Below are positions 1 through 10,300 of a DNA stretch of 64,000 nt, in pieces. Below the pieces are notes generated by a model that was not told the DNA's origin, did no database searches, and worked only from the letters and a program-made list of their open reading frames with translations. Position 1 is the first letter of the stretch, and each line of letters begins with the position of its first letter. This DNA comes from Chlorops oryzae (Eukaryota; Arthropoda; Insecta; Diptera; Chloropidae). The stretch covers positions 2,639,393-2,703,392 of the forward strand of contig CM035809.1 in assembly GCA_020466095.1 (NCBI GenBank), in the 5' to 3' direction. The translations under genes were made by a program, and so were the position numbers.

Positions 1-679
1 AATGAATCAGTAGACGCAACGGCTTGCCAATCATTAATTAGAAACTTTATATATAGCTATATGTACAAGGCCGGACATAATGTACAGTAAATGCAGATTA
101 TCGCAGTGGAATAAGAATCCTAAAATGAAACACATGAAAGGAGCAAAACATGTATTACGATATTAATCTGGCACGGTTGATAAGAAATTACATTACAAGA
201 AATGTGGTAAAGCTCTTGAAGGATTTGTTGATGCTGATTGGGCAGGCGATACATCGGACAGAAAATCATATGCGGGGTAAACATATTCTTTAGCTGGGAG
301 TGCATTCTCCTAGGGGGCTAAAAGAGAAATCACAGTAACTTTAAGCAGCACAGAAGCAGAATATATTGCACTTACGGAAGCTGCTAAAGAAGGAGTCTAT
401 ATAAGAAAACATTTAATGGAGAGCGAGTTGTTTAAGGAGTTAAAACCAACTACACTACACAGCGACCATATAAGCGCTCAAAAACTTGCTATGAATGAGG
501 TATACCATAGTCGAACAAATCACATTGATGTTAGGTATCATTATATAAGAACTGTTTTAAATGAAAAACAAATCGAACTAAAATACATTTCAACCGATGA
601 TATGATTGCTGACGGCTTAGCAAAAATATTGCAAAAGAACAAACATATGACGTTTTTACAAATTTTGGGTCTATGTTAA
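1..679 (+). pseudogene. Copia-type Pol remnant, RNase H end
   Basis: This is the C-terminal part of a Ty1/copia polyprotein. From about 120 the sequence reads as copia RNase H. The VDADWAGDTSDRKS motif is near 225-275 and LSSTEAEYIALTEAAKE is near 340-392. The C-terminal RSNHIDVRYHYIR-like stretch is near 515-550 and the reading ends with a stop near 679. In-frame stops near 165, 278 and 312 show that it is dead. Positions 1-119 fit no clean frame. RNase H in this family removes the RNA template during reverse transcription. The rest of the element lies outside the window or is lost. Family assignment is firm; the lineage is not determined. Confidence 0.8.
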
Positions 680-720
680 TTCAGATAATAATAGTTTTTA
701 ATATATGGATTAAGGGGAAG

Positions 721-868
721 TGTTGATTTTACAATCCATATAGTTGCCTTTGAACTTTGAATTTTGAGTTAACAAGTTTTACATTTTTAGAAACAAAAAA
801 TAGAGAATAAAAAAACCTTTTGAATAAATATCTTTTTCGTACTTTAATTACAAAGGATATTTCCCACA
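721..868 (+). repeat. Probable 3' LTR of the decayed copia element
   Basis: A purine tract TAAGGGGAAG (711-720) directly precedes TGTTG at 721, as a polypurine tract precedes a 3' LTR. The block contains AATAAA-like signals near 806 and 823 and could end at CACA near 868. No 5' LTR is in the window, so both boundaries are inferred. Confidence 0.4.
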
Positions 869-1037
869 AGTGCAAAACAACTGCTCAATAAGGGGATCTT
901 ATCGATTTTATGGGGTCATATTTTTCTGTGTGAAGAGTTTCCATATTAATTTAATAACGTTTCTTATTGATTCAATAGATAGCAACTTTAATTTCAACGC
1001 AATTCACGAATTAATATGAAAAAAAACTCAAACCAAT

Positions 1038-2171
1038 ATGGCTCAACTTCAAATCAATGTTACTTTAACATACTCCACGAAATATATGGAAACTACATCA
1101 AATCAAAGTTGGAAATTGTTATTTTGTGTCATCAATAGCAACATAACGAATTTGAAAAGGCACATGCAGACAAAGCATTTAGAATTGATGCAGGACTTCG
1201 AAGAAAGGATGTGCATGCAAAGCAGCAACGTCAACGAAAACGACAAAAAAAAATTATATTTAAGGTCGAACTTTCACGGAAGGACGTAATTAATACGTGT
1301 GTGGGCGTGGTTACTGATGATTCACTGCCCCTGTCGATTTTCGACTCTTCATTTTTCCAAGCACCTACAAATCCTTTGTTCCATGGTGTCAATATGTCAG
1401 GAGTCACCTCTCGAAATGTAATGGACCTTGTGCGAGAAAAATGTGCAGAAATCAAAGGGAAAAATGATAATATTTTGCGTGGCAAACTAATATCTTTTAA
1501 AATAGACTCAAATAATAGATCGAGGTCAGAAGAAGACATACTGCTGAAAACTTGAAGCAGGAAGTCGAAAATGTGCTTCGAAGTTTCAACATTTTATGAA
1601 ATCAAATATATTCGGTGACAACTGACAATGGCCGAAATATAGTAAAGTAAAGAAGTAATGGTCAAAGTACGAGCATTATCGAAATTTTAAGAACCACAGC
1701 GTTCCGGTAAGCCACACTGATCGTTCTAAATTCTGAAATTATATTAATTTTTTTCCAATTTTTTTATTTATAGATATGAATTAGAACGTTTGAATTATTT
1801 AAAGCCCACAATTGATGTCACCACTCGTTGGAATTTGACCTACAATATGATGAAAAGACACGCGCTTACTCATAATCTTTGCGTACAAGATTGGACAGCG
1901 ATTGCAACCATTGTGGCAGTTCCAGCACCCGTACATGTTTTGACCATGAAACTGCAAAAAAGTCAATTACTTTTAGGTGACTTTTACAAATCGTGGCTCG
2001 AATTACATTTTCAACTTAAGGACATCAACAGCGAAAGCAGTCGAAAGCTTTTGTTTAATATCGAATCAAGACAGACAGGCTTACTGGAAATTAGCTAATG
2101 ATAAGATTAGTCTTGTACTTCTTAATGTAATTAGCCAGACTGAATTGTTTGTAATTAACAAGCTATCTTAA
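1038..2171 (+). pseudogene. hAT transposase remnant with BED-type zinc finger
   Basis: Three broken reading frames look like parts of one hAT transposase. At 1100-1190 there is a BED-finger tail with NLKRHMQTKH spacing. At 1290-1550 there is a central region containing 'MDLVREKCAEIKGKN', followed near 1610-1640 by a VTTDNG motif typical of the hAT catalytic core. At 1775-1990 the motif VTTRWN begins the conserved hAT region after the insertion domain. Stops and frameshifts separate the pieces and the C-terminal dimerisation domain is missing. hAT transposases cut and paste DNA and create 8-bp target duplications. This copy is inactive. No terminal repeats were identified for it. Confidence 0.65.
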
Positions 2172-2364
2172 TGTGATCTTATCCAAATTAATAATTCATT
2201 TAATAAGCTTAATAGATTACACAGCTGCACAAAAAAAAATTGATGAAGAGTACTTTTGATGCGGGGTATCATTTTATATGTAATTTAAATTTTTTTAAGG
2301 GGGAGGTAGGGGATTGGGGTAAGATGAATGTCAGAAGAAGAGGAATTTAAACCTCTACCCAATA
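2172..2364. other. AT-rich spacer
   Basis: No coding or structural signal is visible apart from short A and G runs. Confidence 0.5.
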
Positions 2365-2691
2365 CTTTTTACTAGTGTCCGACCGAAGGTGGATTTTTAG
2401 CCGAAGCCGAAGCCGAAGCCGAACAATCGGCAGAGTTGAAGACTTCGGCCGAAGACCGAAGGCCGAAGCCGAATGCAAAACATTTTACAGTAAGGAAACA
2501 AAATCAGTCTTTATTCATTTTGTCGCCCGGAGATTCATGTGCTCTATACGCCATTTTAACGAATTTGAGTTAAGGATGCCATCCCCCATTTTCAATGCCA
2601 AATTTTTTAAATCCGCAATCCATTTTTGGCTATATCTTCTAGTTACTGAGATAACTCATCTCCATTTTGCTCTATATCCCTTGAAACACAA

Positions 2692-2812
2692 TAGTGGTAT
2701 TCAAGCAACAGTGCAAACGCAGTGTGCAATATTTGCATTTGTCAAATTGCGTACAAAAAAACCAGTGCAAATATTGCACACTGCGATTTGCACTGTTGCT
2801 TGAATACCACTA
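2692..2812. repeat. Nested 121-bp inverted repeat, MITE-like
   Basis: The arms at about 2694-2740 and 2763-2810 are near-perfect reverse complements, starting GTGGTATTCAAGCAACAGTG. TA lies on both outer edges (2692-2693 and 2811-2812), compatible with a TA target duplication. It has no coding content and sits inside the 2373-4440 hAT element. Confidence 0.65.
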
Positions 2813-2846
2813 ATATTTTTGTGATCTTTTGCCCTATACGCCATTC

Positions 2847-3723
2847 AAATCGAAGTTTTTCAAGATATTTTGATGAAATTTGATATTTGAACATGTTTAA
2901 AGGCAAGTAATATGATTTCCAAAAATTGTAAAAGTGGACGTGGCAGAAGGGAATTTTTCGAAATTTGTCTCCTTCGCCCGAAATTCAAATGGAACTTGAC
3001 CGAAATTTGGCACTCATGCTTCCTTTGTAGCCATAAACATCCTCCAAAAAAATTTGCTTGATCCATTATTAACGGTACCTCCAGTACTAGGGTCTGTCAC
3101 AAAAATCCCAAAACTGCCTTAAAGTCTGACTTTTTTGAAATATTTCAATGAGAATTTGAGAGTACCTATATTAAACCTCTGATTAGAAATTAAAAAAATT
3201 GGAAAAGTGGGCGTGGCAAAGGGACGGTTTCTATAAAGAAATTTAACAAAAGTCGGTATATAGGGCCGCTTTTGGCCTTAAACTTGATATTAAAAATTAT
3301 TTGAACATGTGTCTGTGTCGGGTATTCTATTGTCAGGCTCGCCTGACTATAACACCCTTACTTGTTTTTGAATTATAATTGGAGCCTTAAATATACGCTC
3401 AAATTCTAAGTTTCATTAAAATATTTCGAAATAGTCCGATTCTGGGACAGTTTTGGGATTTTTGTGTTAGACCCTAGTACTGGAGGTACCCTTAATAATG
3501 GACCAATCAAGCAAATTTTCGGGGAGGATATTTGTGGCAACAAAGAAGGCATAAGTGCTAACTTTCGTTCAAGTCCCATTTGAATTTTGGGGCGAAGGAG
3601 ACTGTTTTCGAAAAACTCCCTTCTGCCACGCCCACTTTTCAAATTTTTTAAAATCATATTACTTGTCTTTAAGCATGTTCAAATACCGAATTTCATCAAA
3701 ATACCTTGAAAAACTTCGATTTT
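2847..3723. repeat. Long imperfect foldback of about 0.88 kb
   Basis: The left arm (about 2847-3190) and right arm (about 3400-3723) are reverse complements. Both carry CTAGTACTGGAGGTACC-like, GTGGCAGAAGGGA-like and GCGAAGGAGAC-like blocks in opposite orientation. The loop (about 3200-3400) includes a GTCAGGC-cga-GCCTGAC hairpin followed by CACCCTTACTTG. The loop and one arm match the repeat at 48112-48460. Two opposed copies of that repeat would explain the structure. Confidence 0.7.
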
Positions 3724-4448
3724 AAAGCAGTTTTTGTGATTATCGTAACAGACCCTAGTACTGGAGGTACCCCTTAAAATGGTCCGATCGGGTCAATTCT
3801 CGAACTTGTTCTTGCTCATGTCCCGGTGAGCTCGTATACCAAATTTTTTCAACCGATTTTGAAAGAAAATATTTATATTGAAAAATTATTTTTTATGTCA
3901 CTTTGCTCTATGTATTACAGTTTCACCGAAATATGTTTGAAATGGCGTATAGAGCAAAGTGGATTTTAAAGCCATAAAATACCTTTTTATGCATTACGTT
4001 AAGGATTCGAAAATGTACTCTTCGAATAACTATTCTCGCACAAATTAATAGTGAAACACACAAAAAACCTTATCGTACAGTTTTTTAAAAAAATAGTTTC
4101 AAACTTCAACTTCGATTTACTCGAAATGTGTTTTTTGCACGTAGAGAACATGAATTCCCGGGCGACGATTTGACAAGCACAAAAAAAAACCGCTAAAATT
4201 TTCTCTAAATTCTTTCGCTTTAGTCGCCCACAAAGTGAGAATTTACGGCAATAATTCACTAGTGTAAAAGGTCTCAATGAAGCAATTGAAAATCTATCGT
4301 GACTTTTTTACTTCCATTAAAATGCAAAAATATTCGGCTAAAATATTCGGCTTTTTCCAGCCGAAGCCGAAGCCGAAGATTAAGAATTGGCCGATTATGC
4401 CGATTACCGAAGCCGAAGCCGAACCTTCGGTCGGACACTACTTTTTAC

Positions 4449-4810
4449 TATTTAATTTTCCAAGGTGTACTTTTTGAAAAATTAAAAAAAAAATCGTTGC
4501 TTTTTTTGAAAAAAATCACAACTTTCAGTTTTCCGTACTTACTATTTCATATTAAAAGCTACAAAAATGTCATTAAATATAAATTTATATATTTTTTTAT
4601 GAAAGCAAATTCTTTTCCCTTTAAAACGGTGTATTAAACAAACACATTCGTGTGCTCCTTCAATTGATATAATTCTTTTTTAAATACCCAAGATATCGTA
4701 CACGTAATAAATAACGTATACGTTCTGTTTACTTTATAACAGATACTTTTCTTGCTTTTCATACTACATACATACTATATATATGCTTTGCGTTAACGAG
4801 CTCGTTTACA
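4449..4810. other. AT-rich spacer
   Basis: A/T-rich sequence with no supported gene or repeat. Confidence 0.4.
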
Positions 4811-5567
4811 CTCAAAAATTGATTGCACAACAGTATAATTCTCATTTGGTTTATAAGATTGGACATATAAAATGTTCATTTATCTCAGAACTTTTAAGCA
4901 TTGCAAAAGTAGTAACTTTAAGAAAGTGACAAAATTAATTCTGGGGCTATGTTCAAAAAATTTTCTCTCTGTGGCTATTTACTTTGAAATTGAAATTAAT
5001 TCTATATATATAAAAATGGATGTTTGTATATTTGTGATCGATGGACGCCGAAACCGCTCAACCGATTTTTATGAAAATTGGTATGTATACTTAGTAGGTA
5101 GTGGAGAAGGTTTATAGGTTTATTTGATACCGCTAGATGAGGTAGTTCGCGAGTAATTGGTAAGTTTTAAACCACTTATGCTTAAGTTGTGAAATGGGTA
5201 TCGTTGGAAAGCTGTTTACGAGTAGATATATGTAGGCTATAATTTTAAAAGAATGACTACCACAAACCGCGAAAATTGAAAATTTAAAAAATATTTAAAA
5301 AAGTTGATGTACTGAGGTGAAAATGTTTGTTAAGACTTCCTTGATATAACTGGAATAGTGGCAAAAAATTGGATGGGTAGTACGCAGAGAAATTGGAAAA
5401 TTTTAAACCACTTATCCTGAAATTGTGAAGTGGGTATCGTTTTAAAGCTGGTAATTCGTAGTTATATGTATGTACGGTATAACTTTGAAAGAATGCCTGC
5501 TTTATTGCGGTTATAATCGGACCACGACCATGACCCGAAATTTTGCAAAGCTTTAATTTTCAATATT

Positions 5568-5668
5568 TGAAAGAGGGGTGAGAGGGAAGAGAGAGGGAAA
5601 GGTGGAAAAGGAAGAAGAGGGAGAAAAGGGGGAAAAGAAGGAAAGGGGGAAGGGTAGAAAATGGGTGA
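5568..5668 (+). repeat. Polypurine tract of about 100 bp
   Basis: Almost pure G/A with only a few T, within the Helentron-like element. Such mirror-like tracts can form triplex DNA. The opposite strand yields a Pro/Phe/Leu-rich translation that is an artefact. Confidence 0.7.
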
Positions 5669-5784
5669 AAAGACTTTTTTTGTAATTTTCTTATAGATGA
5701 GCGGCAGCTGCTGCGCCCACAAATAACGAGTTAAATTGAACTTGCGTTTGGATGTGGGCAGAAGATTAAAGTTATAAACGCAGT

Positions 5785-6330
5785 TCTATTTAATAGAGAT
5801 TTTTTTAATTCCTTAAATGTTGATTGTTTAGATGTTGGTTTGGCATATCCTACAATCCTGTAACGAAAACTGTCATCTTTTTGGTTTGAAGAGTGACCTG
5901 AAGTTCAAAAGATTTCAACGGATACATTCAAATAATACATCCAGATTCAATATGGAGGATTTCTTAAAGGTTTTTTAATTGTATAGATCCATTGGCAATC
6001 CTGCAATCCTGTAAGGAAATTAGTCCTTTTTCCAGGAGTCGCATGAAATTCAAAATTTCTATTTAATAGAGATGTTTTTAATTGTGTAGATGATCATTTG
6101 GTATATCCTACAATCCTGTAAGGAAAACTGTCATCTTTTTGGTTTCAAGAGTGACATGAAGTTCAAAAGATTTCAAAGGATACATTCAAATAATATATCC
6201 AGATTCAATATGGAGGATTTTTTAAAGATTTTTTAATTGTATAGATTCTTTGGCAATCCTACAATACTATAAGGAAATTAGTTCTTTTTCCAGGAGTCGC
6301 CTGAGATTCCAAAGATGTAGACGGACAAAT
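5785..6330 (+). repeat. Diverged direct duplication of about 260 bp
   Basis: CCTACAATCCTGTAA occurs at about 5849 and 6109. Each is followed by AAAACTGTCATCTTTTTGG, then 'tccagattcaatatggagga' and a 'ccaggagtcgc' segment. The two units sit head to tail in the Helentron-like element. Confidence 0.7.
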
Positions 6331-6586
6331 GTAAATTGATCTTTGGAACCAGTTTGAAGGTTTTTTTTATTGAATTTAAAAAAATTAAGAAGTTTGAAAT
6401 CTGTCTGTCACGAAGTAAAATATTATAATTATCATATGCAATAAAACTACTGAGTTTCCATTAAATCGACTTTCAATTTGGGGCGTAGCAACGCGCGCCG
6501 GGTAACGCTAGTTTTACTGTATTTGTAATAATGACAAAAAATGTCGTCATGGGAAAAAATGGAAAGAAATTTACGGTGCAAATCAA

Positions 6587-6836
6587 AAATTGATTGCACA
6601 ACAGTATAATTCTCATTTGGTTTATAAGATTGGACATATAAGGTGTTCATTTATCTCAGAATTTTTAAGCATTGCGAAAGTAGTAACTTTAAGAAGGTGA
6701 CAAAATTAATTCTGGGGCTATGTTCAAAAAATTTTCTCAATGTGGCTATTTACTTTGAAATTGAAATAAATTTTACTGTATTTGTAATAATGACAAAAAA
6801 TGCCGTCATGGCAAAAAATGGAAAGAAATTTACGAT
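6587..6836. repeat. Dispersed repeat unit B, uninterrupted
   Basis: A tandem partner of unit A differing at scattered positions. It keeps the continuous TTTGAAATTGAAATAAATTTTACTG junction that serves as the empty site for the Helentron-like insertion in unit A. Confidence 0.7.
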
Positions 6837-7001
6837 GCAGGGAAACGGAATCCCAGTATCGGCGCCTGGTCAGGGTGAGCAAGCGGGCCCGCAGGCGTCG
6901 TCATCATGCGACCGCAGCCCTCCATTAGTGGCCTCCTTGGCTGAAAAAGGGTTTAGAGTTACAAGGAATAAAACAAGAACAAATGCTAAAACTGATTCTT
7001 C
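6837..7001 (+). pseudogene. 5' part of a transposon-type gene interrupted by copia
   Basis: An ATG near 6835-6838 opens a frame (MQGNGIPVSAPGQ...) that is more GC-rich than its surroundings and runs without a stop to 7001, where a copia element starts. The same frame resumes at 11609, after the 5-bp target duplication, in a Cys-rich region. The first part and the piece after the copia therefore look like one gene. The start is uncertain because it coincides with the end of repeat unit B. I do not recognise this N-terminal segment. Confidence 0.5.
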
Positions 7002-7184
7002 TGTTAGGAATAAACTACATTTGTACTTGTGAAGACTACTGGTTGGTAAACTAATGTAGTAGAAAATAATAGATATGGCAACACTTATTAAAAACAGACT
7101 AAGAAGCTATAATATATGAACACACATATTGTACAATAAAAAGGAAAGTAAATCGAATAAATTGAGTTTCCTTTTATTCCAACA
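7002..7184 (+). repeat. 5' LTR of copia element
   Basis: 183 bp, TGTTAGG...CCAACA. It contains AATAAA-like signals near 7135 and 7157. It is followed at once by TGGTAGCAGCTCC, in the position of the primer binding site; I cannot name the primer tRNA. Confidence 0.9.
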
Positions 7185-7293
7185 TGGTAGCAGCTCCAAG
7201 GTTACATCTATTGGAAAAGAAATATCAACAGTGAACGATAAATACAAGCAGGAGTGTTAAATTGAATGTTTGAGAAAGGTTGCCTCGAATAAT

Positions 7294-7321
7294 AAAAAAA
7301 AAAAAAAAAAAAAAAAAAAAA
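7294..7321 (+). repeat. A28 homopolymer just before the gag-pol start codon
   Basis: 28 consecutive A residues end five bases before the gag-pol ATG. Its length may be unstable in cloning, sequencing or reverse transcription. Confidence 0.9.
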
Positions 7322-7325
7322 CAAG

Positions 7326-10300
7326 ATGGCGAACAGTTCAAGAGACGATGTACGTATTCCAATATTCGATGGAATAGAATATTCGAGTTGGAAAACAAGA
7401 ATTTTAGTGTTTCTGAAAATGAAAAATTGCGATGTTGTGGTTGTAAGGAGGAAAACGGAAGAAGACAATGATGATATATGGCAAAGGAACAATATAAAAG
7501 CGATTAACTACATATATGGTTCAATTACAAATAAACAGTTAGAATATGTAAAGAACTTTTCAACAGCGTATGACATTATGGCAAAATTTGATGATATGTA
7601 TGTTAAGAAATCAACAGCTCTGCAAATACTACAGCGTAATAATCTCGAAAGGATAAAATTGAATGATTTTCCGACAACAGAGAAATTCTTCGATGAATTT
7701 GAGAAGGCAGTCAATGAATTGAAAGCAGCGGGCGCTACAGTTAATGATCAAGAGATATTGAATTATATGTTGAAGGCTCTTCCGCCAGAGTATAGTCATA
7801 TTGGCGACCTAATTGACGTCTTACCAGAACAGGAAAGAACAATTGATTACTTGACAAGTAAGATAAAGCTAAAATCGATGCAAGAACAGAGAGAGAAAAG
7901 TAAAAGTGACGAAAAACCAACGAACTCAAGCGCATTCAACACACAGGCACAGTATGGACGAGCATGCTACAATTGTGGTAAAGTTGGGCATTTACAGAGG
8001 AACTGTAGAAGCTCAAATGGAAGAGGAAAAAATGAACAAAGTCGAGGCTGGTCGAGAGGTAGAGGTAACGAGAACCATAGAGGAGGAACAAGCAACAGGG
8101 GCTATGAGTATTCACAACGAGGAAACACCTACAGAGGACAACAGAGAGGTAGTTATAGAGGAAGTATTCATTCAACATCGAGCCGTCAAGAACCACAAGG
8201 CTATTCAAATGTTTTTCTGACAAAAGTCAACAAAGCTGAGGTAAGAAATCTTAAAAACAGAGATAAAAATGAAATCGAATGGATTTTGGATAGTGGATGT
8301 ACAGACCATATTATTAATAATGATAAATTTTTTGATGAACATGTTATTTTAACAAATCCAGTTGATGTGAAATTAGGAGATGGTCGAGTTATGAAAGCCA
8401 CTAAAATTGGTCGAATGAATTCACTGTTTAAGGTCGATGCAAAAGAGTTTCGAATAACTTTGAATAATGTATTTTACGTTCGGGAAATGAGACAAAATTT
8501 ATTAAGTTATGCTAGAGTCACTGAAAAAAATAAAATAGTCTCATACAATGACATTTCTGAAATTTATAATCCGTTTAACGAATTAATAGCAATTGCCCAA
8601 AAGATAAACAACGTTTACAAAATGACAAGCTATATAAAGAGTTCTGAACAGTCAAGACAGGTGAATAGTAGTAAACTAACAGATAAAAACAATAATAAAA
8701 AAATGACAGATAAAGAAAAATGGCATCGTACTTTGGGTCATGTAAATTTTAAGTATTTAAATACGTTATGTAAAAATGAGCTTTTGCATGGACTACCTAA
8801 GAATTTGGAAAATGAAGAAATGAAATGTGCAACTTGTATTGAGTCGAAAATGCATAATGTACCTTTTAAAAATGACAGAAAAGGAGCTAAAGAAATTCTA
8901 GAGATTGTTCATACTGACTTGAATGGACCACATCCTACTGTTGGAAATTGTGGTGAGAGATATTTCTTATCATTTGTAGATGATCGAAGTAAATTAGCTA
9001 AAGTATTTTGTATTAAATCCAAAAACGAAGTTTTTAAGTGCATAATTGAGTACGTAAATTTAGTTGAAAATTTGACTGGAAAAAAGGTAAAAAATTTGAG
9101 ATGTGACAATGGAAAAGAGTACATAAACGATGAAGTTTTTAAATTTGCAAGATATAAAGGAATTAGTATTATGCCATGCCCACCATATGTACATGAACTA
9201 AACGGAGTAGCTGAGAGATTTAACAGAACAATAATGGATTCAGCGAGATGTTTATTGAAGGAAGCAAAAGTAAATCAACGATTTTGGCCAGAGGTTGTCA
9301 AGGCAGCCACATATTTAAAAAACAGGACTCTAGCTAATACCATTGAAACTAAAACTCCATATGAAATATTTTTTAAAGAAAAACCAGATGCTAAATATCT
9401 TAGATTGTATGGCAGCCGAGTCTTTGTTAGAACACCTGAGTCAAAGAGAAAATCAAAATGGGATGATAAAGCTAAATTAGGAGTTTTATTAGGTTATACA
9501 GAAGTCGGATATCGTGTATTAATCAATAATAGAATCATTGTAGCCAGACACGTAGATGTAGTGGAAAATGAAATAAAATATGTTTGTTTCGATAATCAGC
9601 TTGATGATGAAAGTCAAATAGATGATATAGAGAATGAAGAAAAAATAGATGAAACAAAAAATGAATCAGAAAGTGAATCAGAATATGAGTCTAGTAATTC
9701 AATAGATGAAAATAGAAACACTATTAAGGAGGAGATTGTGTTGAGGAAATCTTCAAGGGAGAAAAAGAAGAACCCAAAATATAACGATGACTTTGTCACT
9801 TACTGCGTTTATGTAAATTGTAGCAATATTAATGATCCTTATACGTTTGAAGAGGCGATTGAGAGTGACGAATCCAAAAACTGGAAAAAGGCAATGGACA
9901 AGGAAATAAAGAGTATTGAGGAAAATAAAACATGGGTGTTAGTAGACAAGCCCAAGGATAAAAAGGTTATTGACGTTAAATGGGTTTATAAAACCAAATC
10001 TGATGGAATTTTTAAAGCTAGACTGGTCGTTAGGGGCTACCAACAAAAAGAACAAATTGAAAATACTTATTCACCAGTAGCAAAAATGGAAACTTTAAAA
10101 ATTCTATTATCTTTTTGTTGTCAAAATGAATTAAAGATCGAACAGATGGATGTAGAGACAGCGTTTTTAAATGGAAAAATTAAGTCAGAAGTTTATGTAA
10201 ATCAACCGCAAGGATATATTGATGGTACTGATAAAGTATACAAATTACTTAAGTCACTTTATGGGCTCAGAGAAAGTCCTAGATCATGGTTTGAGTGTTT

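Larger units (their letters stand above)
2365..4448. mobile_element. Non-autonomous hAT-type element with perfect 8-bp target duplication
   Basis: The element spans 2373-4440 (2068 bp). Its ends are perfect inverted repeats, TAGTGTCCGACCGAAGG at 2373-2389 and the reverse complement at 4424-4440. The flanks 2365-2372 and 4441-4448 are both CTTTTTAC. An 8-bp duplication with a TAGTG-type end is the hAT signature. Just inside each end are runs of the hexamer CCGAAG (about 2400-2475 and 4360-4425) that could act as repeated transposase binding sites. No transposase reading frame is present; the interior holds a nested inverted repeat and a long foldback. Confidence 0.9.
5001..6511 (+). mobile_element. 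Helentron/HINE-type non-autonomous element
   Basis: The element starts TCTATATATATAAAAATGG and ends with a GC-rich GCAACGCGCGCC segment followed by GGTAACGCTAG. There are no inverted repeats and no target duplication. It lies between T and T. The neighbouring unit B provides an empty site near 6768-6775 reading AAATAAATTTTACTG. TC at the 5' end, CTAG at the 3' end with a GC-rich segment before it, and T/T insertion are hallmarks of Helentron-related non-autonomous elements. No Rep/helicase gene is present. Inside are a diverged direct duplication and a purine tract. Confidence 0.7.
4815..6574. repeat. Dispersed repeat unit A, split by a Helentron-like insertion
   Basis: 4815-5000 plus 6512-6574 form one unit that is repeated almost intact at 6587-6836. 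Both begin around AAATTGATTGCACAACAG and continue through GGCTATTTACTTTGAAATTG to TTTTACTGTATTTGTAATAA. The same family appears in reverse inside the elements at 53188-53816 and 55513-56142. The split is caused by the element at 5001-6511. Confidence 0.7.

Noticed and set aside
2375..2803. Arg/Ser-rich open frame at the left end of the hAT element
   Set aside because: The RSRSRSR-type start is the CCGAAG hexamer array and the rest crosses a MITE.
5462..5722. Pro/Phe/Leu-rich minus-strand frame
   Set aside because: Composition follows from the polypurine tract.
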